Positions 25,282 to 33,879 of a stretch of DNA of 41,464 bases are shown here, piece after piece. The DNA is taken from positions 1 to 41,464 of the forward strand of contig CAYXTI010000007.1 in NCBI GenBank assembly GCA_964468495.1, in the 5' to 3' direction. Under the pieces are notes generated by a model. The model was not told where the DNA came from. It made no database searches and saw nothing but the letters and a program-made list of their open reading frames with translations. How positions within the stretch are numbered: the stretch's first letter is position 1; each line of letters starts with the position of its first letter. The DNA comes from CAYXTI01 sp964468495. GTDB taxonomy: Bacteria; Pseudomonadota; Alphaproteobacteria; Rickettsiales; Rickettsiaceae. A program made the position numbers and the translations under genes.

Positions 25282-26550
25282 TTACTCTTCTATATGTTTA
25301 TTACTTGTAGCTGGTGGCGTAGGCATTTTATTTACATCTTGCACAGCTGCTGATTCTGTGATTACTGGAGTTGTAGTTGGAATTATTGTATGTATATGTA
25401 TAGGAGCAATTTTATTGTATCCAATCATTATATTAAAAGCTAAATAAATGGTAAAAATAAATAATAAAAAAGCATTGATTATAAATACACTATTTGCACC
25501 AAATACTTTAAGACTAAAAGATAACACTAAAGGTCCTAAAGCAGAGCCAAACCCATAAACTAATAGCATAGCCTGTATTACCTTAATAATATCATTTTGG
25601 TTAATTTGATCACAAGTAAAACTAATTGCTATAGGGTATAATGAAAATATACACCCCCCAATTATAAATATTATTATCAGATATAGTAAACTAAAACCAA
25701 AGAAGCATACTATTGCACAAATATAGGAAATCGTTCCTATTATCGACAACACTAGTAATAATTTACGACGATCATATTTATCAGAAATATAACCTACAGG
25801 ATACTGAAAACAAAAGTTACCAGAAATTAAAGTTGATACAATAGTACTAATTTCAACAGTATTAGTTATACCAAATTGTTTAGAAGTTAGGAGTAAAGGA
25901 AATAAGCTTTGCATACCACTTGTCATAAATCCTGATAATAAAGCTCCTGCTACCCCAACTTTTGAAATTTTAAAAAGTTCAACTAATGTCATCATAGAAG
26001 AAGAAGTAATTTCTGGTATAGGACCACGCTGAATAGTTAAAGAAAATGATGAAACAGCAAAAAGTATAACAGTAATCAAAAATATTACTAAAGAAGTGTT
26101 ATTACTAATAATCATTAAAAAAGGCGCTAAAGATGAACCAAGTCCTAACGCAGCCATATATATTGATAAATATGTCCCTCGAGTATTTTGAGTAGCAACT
26201 GATAAAAACCAACTTTCAAGAACGATATATAACCCAGCTATTGATATACCTGCTATAAAACGAAAAATAATCCAATTTATTAGAACATTAAAAATAATAG
26301 GAATTAAAGTTGTAACAATAGTAATTGAAATAAAAGCAGCAAAAGATCTAATATGCCCTATTGAAGATACTAGATTTTCTATCTTAAAAGATCCTACTAC
26401 TATACCAGAATAATATATCGATGAAATTATACCTATCATAATTTTAGAATAACCTAAACTTTCCAAGTAAAATGGTAAATCAACAATTAAAACAGTAATT
26501 GCAATAACCATTAAAAATGCACTAACAGCTGGAGCTAATATTTTAAACAT
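25282..26550 (-). CDS. Major facilitator superfamily transporter, YcaD-like
   Basis: The 422-residue protein has about twelve hydrophobic spans in two sets of six. The first loop motif is poorly conserved, but IAGLYIVLESWFLSVATQNTRG in span IV and the next loop resembles the (I/L)ESW...RG signature of the YcaD/hypothetical-transporter branch of MFS, and PVGYISDKYDRRK in the loop after span VIII is the second MFS loop motif. The substrate is unknown. The C-terminal tail after residue 390 is cytoplasmic, Thr/Pro-rich and not needed for the fold. Placed 33 bases before ctaG, it is probably co-transcribed with ctaG and coxC, so a link to copper or respiration is conceivable, but nothing in the sequence proves it. 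Confidence 0.8.
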   Translation of the reverse strand: MFKILAPAVSAFLMVIAITVLIVDLPFYLESLGYSKIMIGIISSIYYSGIVVGSFKIENLVSSIGHIRSFAAFISITIVTTLIPIIFNVLINWIIFRFIAGISIAGLYIVLESWFLSVATQNTRGTYLSIYMAALGLGSSLAPFLMIISNNTSLVIFLITVILFAVSSFSLTIQRGPIPEITSSSMMTLVELFKISKVGVAGALLSGFMTSGMQSLFPLLLTSKQFGITNTVEISTIVSTLISGNFCFQYPVGYISDKYDRRKLLLVLSIIGTISYICAIVCFFGFSLLYLIIIFIIGGCIFSLYPIAISFTCDQINQNDIIKVIQAMLLVYGFGSALGPLVLSFSLKVFGANSVFIINAFLLFIFTIYLAFNIMIGYNKIAPIHIHTIIPTTTPVITESAAVQDVNKMPTPPATSNKHIEE

Positions 26551-26729
26551 AATTATTATTAGTTACATTAATTAAGAATATGTATATGGTATAATATTTT
26601 AGATTTTTATAAAAAAATTAAGTACTAACAACTCTTATTCTTGCATAGAACTATAATATCCACATTAATATACTTACTAAAAATTTATATACACTAGATA
26701 TAAGTAAAAAAATACCAAAATTTAATTTT

Positions 26730-27746
26730 TTATAAATAAACATATTTTTTGCTATTATTAGTACTAATAACTAATGTCAATAATTTATTTAATAAATTTG
26801 ATAATCCGACTTTACTAGATCCTGATAATCTATAAATATCGTTATTATATATTTTATTAAAATTTTTTAATTTTTCTTTTAATAATTTTTCACTAATAAG
26901 ATCAATTTTATTAAAACAAATCAACTCTTTTTTTTCTTTAAATAAGGGCGAATATAAATCTAATTCATTTCGTATGATAGCATAATCTTCTCTAATATTA
27001 TTAGATGTTGCATCTAATACATGAACTAATACTTTACATCTTTCAATATGCTTTAAAAATCTATCTCCTATTCCTTTACCTTTACTTGCACCTCTTATTA
27101 ATCCTGGAATATCTGCAACCACAAACTCTTGATCATCCCTATATACCATACCTAAAACAGGCTTCAAAGTAGTAAAAGGATAATTTGCAATTTTAGGACT
27201 TGCAGCTGTTATACTAGCTAATATAGTAGATTTACCTACATTAGGTAACCCTACTAACCCAACATCAGAAAGTAATTTTAGCCTTAATACAATATTCATT
27301 TCTTGACCAATCATGCCTTTTGTTTTTTTTCTAGGGGATTGATTAATAGATGATTTGAAATAATTATTACCTAATCCCCCTTTTCCTCCTTTTAGAATTT
27401 CAAATTTATCATTTTCTTTTTCTAAATCATAAATTATTATTTTTTTATCTTCAGATAAGATTTGTGTTCCTACTGGTACTTTAATAACTAAAGGACTTTT
27501 CGATTTACCTGTACAATTAGAACCCTTTCCCTGTTCCCCATTTTTAGCAATAAAATGACGTTTATATTTAAAATGAAGTAAAGTACTTAATTGGGAATTA
27601 CTTTGCACTACAATACTGCCTCCATTACCTCCATTACCTCCATCTGGGCCTCCATGTTCAATAAACTTTTCTCTACGAAAGCTGATTGATCCATTTCCAC
27701 CATTACCTGCTTTAATATAAATCTTTGCTTCATCAATAAACTGCAT
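26730..27746 (-). CDS. obg: GTPase Obg (CgtA), ribosome assembly
   Basis: Essential GTPase of late 50S assembly and stress signalling. The 338-residue protein begins with the glycine-rich Obg fold (MQFIDEAKIYIKAGNGGNG through about 158, with GGPDGGNGGNGG). The G domain follows: G1 GLPNVGKS (166-173), the switch/G2 area NYPFTTLKP, G3 DIPG (212-215) and G4 NKID (279-282). It has no C-terminal OCT domain, as in most Gram-negative forms. In most bacteria it follows rplU-rpmA. Here rpmA lies more than 13 kb away, so that cluster has been broken. Confidence 0.96.
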   Translation of the reverse strand: MQFIDEAKIYIKAGNGGNGSISFRREKFIEHGGPDGGNGGNGGSIVVQSNSQLSTLLHFKYKRHFIAKNGEQGKGSNCTGKSKSPLVIKVPVGTQILSEDKKIIIYDLEKENDKFEILKGGKGGLGNNYFKSSINQSPRKKTKGMIGQEMNIVLRLKLLSDVGLVGLPNVGKSTILASITAASPKIANYPFTTLKPVLGMVYRDDQEFVVADIPGLIRGASKGKGIGDRFLKHIERCKVLVHVLDATSNNIREDYAIIRNELDLYSPLFKEKKELICFNKIDLISEKLLKEKLKNFNKIYNNDIYRLSGSSKVGLSNLLNKLLTLVISTNNSKKYVYL

Positions 27747-28143
27747 ACTTTAACTAATTTATATAATAACACTATTTTACTATAATAGTCACTTAAAAAT
27801 TTTTTTATAGCATTTTAATTAACTACTATATCTATATAATTATGTCATATTAATCTAATAAAGCTAAAATGACATATTATTTTTTTTCACTTATCTCTAT
27901 TAACAAATAATGTATTAGCAAAAAACTATATAATATCAATTATATATATTAATAAATATTATTTAGAGAATTATTATAAAAAATATAGTTACTATTAATT
28001 AAATAAAATTTATAGAAATAAACTAAACAAATAAACTAAACTAAGTAAACGAAATTTAGCATTATATCAAATAGTTAATAATTTTGAATATTTTTATTGC
28101 TTTTTAACTTAAGTTTGAGTACAAGAAATAGTATATAAAAAAT
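27747..28143. other. Intergenic between obg and tRNA-Cys
   Basis: The 397 bases have no supported gene. They contain a hairpin with T-run (27841-27887), a 13-bp tandem repeat AAATAAACTAAAC at 28016-28028 and 28029-28041 followed by a degenerate third piece, and otherwise featureless A/T. Promoters of obg (minus) and tRNA-Cys (plus) must lie here, but I cannot place them safely. Confidence 0.4.
27841..27887 (+). terminator. Orphan terminator-like hairpin
   Basis: TATGTCAT (27841-27848) pairs perfectly with ATGACATA (27869-27876) around a 20-base loop. Then come TTA and eight T residues ending at 27887. As an intrinsic terminator it would read on the plus strand, but no plus-strand gene lies upstream, because obg points the other way. 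It may end an unannotated transcript or act as a structure in the obg leader. Confidence 0.35.
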
Positions 28144-28215
28144 GGCCAGATAGCAAAATGGTAATGCCGAGGACTGCAAATCCTTTATTTGCCGGTTCGA
28201 CTCCGGCTCTGGCCT
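28144..28215 (+). tRNA. tRNA-Cys (anticodon GCA)
   Basis: The acceptor arm GGCCAGA pairs perfectly with TCTGGCC. The anticodon stem GAGGA/TCCTT (with a G:T) encloses CTGCAAA with GCA. The T-stem GCCGG/CCGGC has a TTCGACT loop. The short D-arm (AGCAAAATGGTAATGC) and U discriminator (T28215) are typical of tRNA-Cys. No CCA is encoded. Confidence 0.94.
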
Positions 28216-28329
28216 CTCTTTAACTAAAACAAAAAAAATATTAATTGAATAATTATTGATAGATTAGTATCATTAAAACAAAATTGTTCCTTAGTAATAT
28301 ATTAAGTAATTCTATATGATTAATTAACT

Positions 28330-29262
28330 ATGCAGTTTTTAGAACAATTCTTAGAAATGATGTTAGCAGAACGAGGAATAGCAACCAATTCATTAATAAG
28401 TTACAAAAGAGATTTATTAGACCTACAGCACTTTATCAATAAAAAAAATTTATCTGAATTAACAATAAAAAATGAAAATATTAGCGACTTTATTCAACAA
28501 TTATCAAAAAATAATATTTCTCCTAGATCAATTAACAGAAAACTATCTACTATAAAAATTTACTATAATTTTTTAATTAGTGAATCATATATAAAACATA
28601 ACCCAGTACATAACACAATATTTCCTAAATTTCATCCTAAATTGCCCAACATATTATCTATTAGCGAAATAAAAACAATATTACAATATTGTAAAAATGA
28701 TTTATCATTAGAAGGAATTAGAACAAATGCTATAATTAACTTACTATATGCAAGTGGGATTAGAGTCAGTGAATTAGTATCCTTGCCGCTTATTAATATT
28801 GCTAGAGGAGATAATTTGCAATTTATTAGAAAAAGCTTCTTTATTAAAGGTAAAGGAAAAAAAGAACGTATAGTTATTATACATGATAAAGCTAAGAATG
28901 CTTTAGAAAATTACCTAAAAATTAGAAAATATTTTTTAAATACCAATAATAGTAAATCAGATAAATATCTTTTCTGTAGTAAATATTCATCTTTTGGTCA
29001 TATAACACGACAAAATTTAGCAATATCACTAAAAAAAATCGCAAAAAAAGCTGGAGTCAATAATAATGATATAAGCCCACACATACTAAGACATAGTTTT
29101 GCTAGTCATTTATTACAAGAAGGAGCTGATTTAAGAACAATACAAGAACTACTAGGACACGTAGATATTAGCACAACTCAAATATATACTCATTTAGATA
29201 GCAAATATCTAAAACAAACTATAGATAATTACCATCCATTAAATAAAAGAATATTAAAATAG
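28330..29262 (+). CDS. xerD: Tyrosine recombinase XerD
   Basis: Chromosome dimer resolution recombinase acting at dif with XerC and FtsK. The 310-residue protein has the N-terminal SAM-like core-binding domain (about 1-90, with SLISYKRDLLDL) and a catalytic domain with all active residues: Arg145 in YASGIRVSEL, Lys175 in the KGKGKKER hairpin, His251 and Arg254 in SPHILRHSFASHLL, His277 in LLGHVDIS and nucleophile Tyr286 in TQIYTHL. The ending YHPLNKR recalls the XerD-type HHPR tail, which favours XerD over XerC. It is 114 bases after tRNA-Cys and 46 before a transporter gene. No att-like repeats are seen. Confidence 0.9.
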   Translation: MQFLEQFLEMMLAERGIATNSLISYKRDLLDLQHFINKKNLSELTIKNENISDFIQQLSKNNISPRSINRKLSTIKIYYNFLISESYIKHNPVHNTIFPKFHPKLPNILSISEIKTILQYCKNDLSLEGIRTNAIINLLYASGIRVSELVSLPLINIARGDNLQFIRKSFFIKGKGKKERIVIIHDKAKNALENYLKIRKYFLNTNNSKSDKYLFCSKYSSFGHITRQNLAISLKKIAKKAGVNNNDISPHILRHSFASHLLQEGADLRTIQELLGHVDISTTQIYTHLDSKYLKQTIDNYHPLNKRILK

Positions 29263-29308
29263 TTTTTTTTATTTAATAAAATTAAATATAATTTAAGGTT
29301 AAAATTTA

Positions 29309-30607
29309 GTGTATATAAATTCACTTGGACAGTATTATTCCTATTTGATAGCATTTTTATCTATTTTATCTCGTTACTATGATTATTCTTTATTTGGATT
29401 ATCTGCTGGCATCATTTCAAATACACTTATGCCATATATAAATAAGACTGATCAATTGCTATCTTTCTTTTTTATTTTTAGCTTATCAGTATGTTCTAAA
29501 CCTATAGGATCAATAATCTTTGGTTATATAGGTGATAAAATAGGCAGAGTTATAGTGATAAGATTTACTACAATTTTAGGGGTTTTTACTAGCAGTGCAA
29601 TAGCGTTTATTCCAAGCTATAATGAAATAGGTATTTGGGCAGTTATATTATTAACATTATGCCGTATATTATTTTTAATTAGCTTTTCTGCAGAAGTTGA
29701 TGCAATTAAAATATACGTATCAGAAAAGGTTAATGATAAATATAGAAATTTAGTAAATTGTATAACAGTATTTTTTACACAAATAGGAGTATTATTAGCT
29801 GCTTTTATGTACCACTTTACCTCATGTTATAATAATAAATTTATTGGGGTCTCATTTTATTGGCGTATTAATTTTATATTTGGAGGTATATTAGGAGTAA
29901 TTGTAATGTTTCTACAATTATCTACTATAAAAAAAATAGCCATCTTTGAAGAAAGTAGCTTATTTCTTAGTAGTAAAAATAAAGTTTTTAAAAAAAATAA
30001 CTTATTGTCAATAATTAAAAACAATTATCTACAGGTTAGTATTGCTATATTATGCTATGGTTTTTTAGGTGGAATATATCATTTTTTAATAATTTTTTTT
30101 AATAATTTTTTAGAAAATGTGTTAATGCTAGAGCTAATAAATAAATCATCTTATATTAATCTAATATTAATTGGATTTTACTCTTGCTCTTGTTTAAGCG
30201 CTGGATTATTATTTAATAAATACCAATCTAAAAAAGATAAAATAATAATTATTACCCTACTATTAAGCATAATATTAACTATTTTTATACCATATATCCT
30301 ATATAATAAATTATATATATTCATATTACAAATATTGCTAGTATCGCTTTGCCCATTTTATAGCATTATTACTCAAATTCAAATACAACGATTATTTTCT
30401 ACTAATTATAGGATGAGATTATTTAGTCTCTCACATTCATTAGGAAGCATGATATTATCTTCAACAACACCATTATGTTGTATGCTCCTATGGAAATATA
30501 CAAAACTATTAAATAATGTAGTATATTACTTATTATTTCAATTAATAGCATTAGCTCTTTGTTTATTATTTATCAATAGACAAGCTAAAACTAATGCATT
30601 TAAATAG
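29309..30607 (+). CDS. MFS transporter, ProP/metabolite:H+ symporter type
   Basis: The 432-residue protein has about twelve membrane spans. Residues 23-40 (YDYSLFGLSAGIISNTL) and SKPIGSIIFGYIGDKIGRV at about 62-80 match the MHS family pattern seen in ProP, where R-P-x-G precedes the GD-x-x-GR loop. Here the usual Arg is Lys or Ser. Rickettsiales carry many ProP paralogues, thought to import osmolytes or host metabolites, and the substrate here is unknown. The start is GTG at 29309, with AAGG about 12 bases upstream as a plausible ribosome-binding site. The gene follows xerD in the same direction. The last half is rich in Leu, Ile and Tyr, as is usual for membrane proteins in this DNA. Confidence 0.8.
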   Translation: MYINSLGQYYSYLIAFLSILSRYYDYSLFGLSAGIISNTLMPYINKTDQLLSFFFIFSLSVCSKPIGSIIFGYIGDKIGRVIVIRFTTILGVFTSSAIAFIPSYNEIGIWAVILLTLCRILFLISFSAEVDAIKIYVSEKVNDKYRNLVNCITVFFTQIGVLLAAFMYHFTSCYNNKFIGVSFYWRINFIFGGILGVIVMFLQLSTIKKIAIFEESSLFLSSKNKVFKKNNLLSIIKNNYLQVSIAILCYGFLGGIYHFLIIFFNNFLENVLMLELINKSSYINLILIGFYSCSCLSAGLLFNKYQSKKDKIIIITLLLSIILTIFIPYILYNKLYIFILQILLVSLCPFYSIITQIQIQRLFSTNYRMRLFSLSHSLGSMILSSTTPLCCMLLWKYTKLLNNVVYYLLFQLIALALCLLFINRQAKTNAFK

Positions 30608-30678
30608 TAAAAAATTAAAAATTTAAGTTAAATAACCTACTCTTAACATCAAAATCATTGCTATAATAATTAAAAATG

Positions 30679-30699
30679 TTAATGACTATCATTAATTTT
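30679..30699 (+). terminator. Weak terminator-like hairpin after the ProP-like gene
   Basis: TTAATG (30679-30684) and CATTAA (30690-30695) form a perfect stem with a five-base loop, followed by only four T residues. It lies about 70 bases past the transporter stop and before atpH, where separation of the two transcripts is expected. Confidence 0.3.
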
Positions 30700-30758
30700 G
30701 GTGTTAGTATTCAATGAGTTAAATAATTTCTGCTTTATACTATATGTAATTAATTTTT

Positions 30759-31316
30759 ATGTATTATTATCAAATTATACAAAACTATTCTCGGGCACTT
30801 TTTCAAATAGCTTTGGAAACTAAACTAGAACACCAAGTAAAAAAAGAAATAAATATGCTTAACCACATAATAAATAAAGTTGCATATTTAAAAACAATAG
30901 TAATTTCTTATACAATTAAAAAAAGTAAAAAATTTGATTTTATATTAACAATAGCAAATAAATATAATTTACAACAAATAGTAATCAATTTTTGTTATTT
31001 ACTAATAGAAAATAATAGATGCTTTTTACTAAATAGAATAGCAGAAGAATATGAACAGTTACTATATAACCATAAAGGTATAGACAGTATTGAAATTATA
31101 TCTTCACAGCTACTAAATACACAACAAATAGAATTAATTAAAAAATCAATAGGAAAAATATTATCTTGTTCAAAGGTAATAAAAATTAGTAAAAAAGTAG
31201 ACCCTAATTTAATAGCTGGTATTATAATAAAACATAATAATAGGTTATTAGATTGCTCTATGCAAGAAACATTAAATCGTATAAAAAATGCTATGTATCA
31301 TTCAAGTGGTTCCTAA
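30759..31316 (+). CDS. atpH: F1F0 ATP synthase subunit delta
   Basis: Links F1 to the peripheral stalk b subunits. The 185-residue protein has the normal two-part design: a six-helix N-terminal domain starting YSRALFQIALET (10-21), then a C-terminal beta/alpha part with IDSIEIISSQLLNTQQIELIKKS and VDPNLIAGIIIKHNNRLLDCSMQETLNRIKN-like ending (split over 147-180). It is diverged, as delta usually is, but identity is certain from its place as first gene of the F1 operon, 34 bases ahead of atpA. Confidence 0.93.
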   Translation: MYYYQIIQNYSRALFQIALETKLEHQVKKEINMLNHIINKVAYLKTIVISYTIKKSKKFDFILTIANKYNLQQIVINFCYLLIENNRCFLLNRIAEEYEQLLYNHKGIDSIEIISSQLLNTQQIELIKKSIGKILSCSKVIKISKKVDPNLIAGIIIKHNNRLLDCSMQETLNRIKNAMYHSSGS

Positions 31317-31350
31317 ATAAATAATCTTAACATAGAATCAACATTATCAA

Positions 31351-32889
31351 ATGAAATTAAATATCAATGAAATATCAGAAGTACTAAAACAAAAAATTGA
31401 AGCTATAGAACCTCTATACAAACTAGAAGAGATAGGATATGTCATATCGATAGCAGATGGAATAGCAACAATTTATGGCTTAGATAACACACAATCAAAT
31501 GAAGTTATAGAATTTGCTTCAGGAACAAAAGGACTTGCTTTAAGCTTAGAAAAACACTCCATTAGTGTAGTTATTATAGGAGATGATAGTACAGTAAAGC
31601 AAGGAGATAAAGTAAAAAGAACAGGAAAAATGTTATCTACTCAAGTAGGTATGGGGATGTTAGGAAGAGTGGTTGATGCCTTAGGGAATCCAATAGATAA
31701 AAAGGGACCTATTATATCCAAAGAATTTAAATTAATTGAGTCAGCAGCTCCAAATATTATGGATAGACAATCTATTTCAGAACCACTTCAAACAGGTATT
31801 AAATTAATTGATACAGTAATACCTATAGGAAAAGGCCAAAGAGAATTAATAATTGGTGATCGTCAGACTGGTAAAACTACTATTGCTATCGATACAATAA
31901 TTAACCAAAAACACGATCATATTGATTCTCTAAAAGCAGAAAGAGTATTTTGTATATATGTTGTAATAGGACAAAAAAATTCTTCTGTTGCACAAATAGC
32001 AAAAACATTAGAAGAAGCTGGAGCTATGGAATATACAATAATTGTATCAGCAACTGCTGCAGACAAAGCAATATTACAATATCTAGCACCTTATACTGGT
32101 TGTACAATAGGAGAATATTTTAGAGACAAATCACAACATGCTCTAGTAATCTATGATGATTTAAGCAAACATGCAATTGCATATCGTCAAATATCATTAT
32201 TACTAAAAAGACCACCAGGTCGAGAGGCATATCCTGGAGATATATTTTTCTTGCATTCTAGACTGTTAGAAAGAGCAGGAAAGCTTTCTGAAGCAAAAGG
32301 AGGAGGATCATTAACAGCATTACCTATTATAGAAACACAAGCAGGAGATGTTTCTTCTTATGTTCCTACTAATGTAATTTCTATTACAGATGGTCAAATT
32401 TTTTTAGAAAAAGAATTATATAATAAAGGTATATTACCAGCAATAAATGTTGGTATATCTGTAAGCAGAGTAGGATCAGCAGCACAGATAAAAGCAATGA
32501 AAAAAATGGCTAGTACTATAAAACTTGAGTTAGCACAATTTAGAGAAATAGAATCTTTTACTAAATTTGGGACCGAAATAGATAGCTCAACTAAAAATAC
32601 TATAGAGTATGGTTTAAAATTAATAGAATTATTTAAACAAAATCAATATTCTCCTATTTCTATCAATAAACAAGTAATAAGTATTTTTTTAGCAACCCAA
32701 GGATACTTAACAAATATAGAAATTACAAAAGTTCAAAAATGCGAAAGTGAATTACTAGAAGCTATACAGCTAAAAGCTTATCATATTTTGCAAACTATCA
32801 AAGAAAATAAATATATTTCTGATGACATTGAAAATGAATTACACTTGTTCATAAGTGACTTTATAAAAAATTTTTCTTCTCAAGAATAA
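31351..32889 (+). CDS. atpA: F1F0 ATP synthase subunit alpha
   Basis: Non-catalytic nucleotide-binding subunit of the alpha3beta3 head. The 512-residue protein begins with the N-terminal helix INEISEVLKQKIE that binds delta. It continues with the beta-barrel (GYVISIADGIATIYGL), Walker A GDRQTGKTTIAID near 170-182, ALVIYDDLSKHAIAYRQ, RPPGREAYPGDIFFLHSRLLERA and the arginine-finger region SITDGQIFLE...GISVSRVGSAAQ. No truncation is seen. A Lys at KHAIAYR is normal in this family. Three bases separate it from atpG. Confidence 0.98.
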   Translation: MKLNINEISEVLKQKIEAIEPLYKLEEIGYVISIADGIATIYGLDNTQSNEVIEFASGTKGLALSLEKHSISVVIIGDDSTVKQGDKVKRTGKMLSTQVGMGMLGRVVDALGNPIDKKGPIISKEFKLIESAAPNIMDRQSISEPLQTGIKLIDTVIPIGKGQRELIIGDRQTGKTTIAIDTIINQKHDHIDSLKAERVFCIYVVIGQKNSSVAQIAKTLEEAGAMEYTIIVSATAADKAILQYLAPYTGCTIGEYFRDKSQHALVIYDDLSKHAIAYRQISLLLKRPPGREAYPGDIFFLHSRLLERAGKLSEAKGGGSLTALPIIETQAGDVSSYVPTNVISITDGQIFLEKELYNKGILPAINVGISVSRVGSAAQIKAMKKMASTIKLELAQFREIESFTKFGTEIDSSTKNTIEYGLKLIELFKQNQYSPISINKQVISIFLATQGYLTNIEITKVQKCESELLEAIQLKAYHILQTIKENKYISDDIENELHLFISDFIKNFSSQE

Positions 32890-32892
32890 CTT

Positions 32893-33765
32893 ATGCCTAA
32901 TCTAAAGCAACTTAGAAATAATATTAAAAGTGTTAAATCAACAAAAAAGATAACTAAAACTATGCAGTTAGTATCATCAGTAAAGTTAAAAAAATTAAAA
33001 GCACAAATAAAAAACTGCTCTAATTATTTAGAAAATGTTAATAATATAATGCTAGATATATTCCCGTTACTAAGTAATACAAAACTATCTACTAAAGAAA
33101 AAAGATTTTTTTTTCAAAATAACAAAGCAAAAAATATAATAATATTAATATCATCAGATAAAGGGCTATGTGGAAGCTTTAATCATTCAATAATAAATGC
33201 TGTAAAGGATGATATAGAATACTTACGTTCTAAAGAAAACCCAATAGAATTATTCATTATTGGAGAAAAAGGATATAATTTTCTCAAGTATGATTATTTA
33301 GCATTAATAAAACAATATTACTGTAATATAAAAAATAATAATGAATATGTTATAAACCAAATAAAAGATGAATTAATTAGAATAGTAGAGAATTTTGGGA
33401 TAAATAGCTGTTATATTTATTATCATAAGTTTAAAAATAATTTCATTCAAAATATGATTAAGGAGAAGATCTTACCTATTAATAAAACAATAAATAGTGA
33501 TGTTATAGTTGATTTAAAGAATGAATATGAAGGACAAGGATTAATTATGACAGCAGTTAGTTTATACATTCATGCTAAATTATACTCTACTCTAATAGAG
33601 AATAAAACAAGTGAAGAAGGAAGAAGAGTAATTACTATGGATAAGGCTACACAAAATGCAAAAGATATTATAGATAAATTAACTATAGAGCTTAACCGCT
33701 CTAGGCAAGAAATTATTACTAAAGAATTAATAGAAATTATTACTGGATCAAAACAATTTAACTAA
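32893..33765 (+). CDS. atpG: F1F0 ATP synthase subunit gamma
   Basis: Central rotor shaft of F1. The 290-residue protein starts with LKQLRNNIKSVKSTKKITKT-type coiled coil and ends with the matching C-terminal helix NAKDIIDKLTIELNRSRQEIITKEL, the two strands of the rotor. Between lies the globular Rossmann-like part with ISSDKGLCGSFN near residues 90-101. It is rich in Lys and Asn as expected from local composition. Start and spacing fit coupling to atpA. A 114-base gap to atpD follows, longer than any other in this operon. Confidence 0.96.
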   Translation: MPNLKQLRNNIKSVKSTKKITKTMQLVSSVKLKKLKAQIKNCSNYLENVNNIMLDIFPLLSNTKLSTKEKRFFFQNNKAKNIIILISSDKGLCGSFNHSIINAVKDDIEYLRSKENPIELFIIGEKGYNFLKYDYLALIKQYYCNIKNNNEYVINQIKDELIRIVENFGINSCYIYYHKFKNNFIQNMIKEKILPINKTINSDVIVDLKNEYEGQGLIMTAVSLYIHAKLYSTLIENKTSEEGRRVITMDKATQNAKDIIDKLTIELNRSRQEIITKELIEIITGSKQFN

Positions 33766-33879
33766 AATAATAGTAATAACATTAAATAATATAAAAATAA
33801 TAATAAGGGCACATTATATTATTGTGTTACTATTTAGTAAGCTTTAATAAAACTAAATTAACGAAAATTAAGGTAACAA

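Noticed and set aside
28016..28041. 13-bp tandem repeat as a plasmid-type iteron or origin
   Set aside because: Only two exact copies occur and there is no replication gene, so simple slippage in A/T-rich DNA is enough.
28144..29262. tRNA-Cys followed by a tyrosine recombinase, as in an integrative element
   Set aside because: The recombinase has XerD length, motifs and ending, no repeat of the tRNA 3' end is seen nearby, and the following genes are transporter and ATP synthase genes, not cargo.
33766..33879. Attenuator between atpG and atpD
   Set aside because: The only stem is five pairs (33827-33840) with no T-run, too weak to support a regulatory claim.
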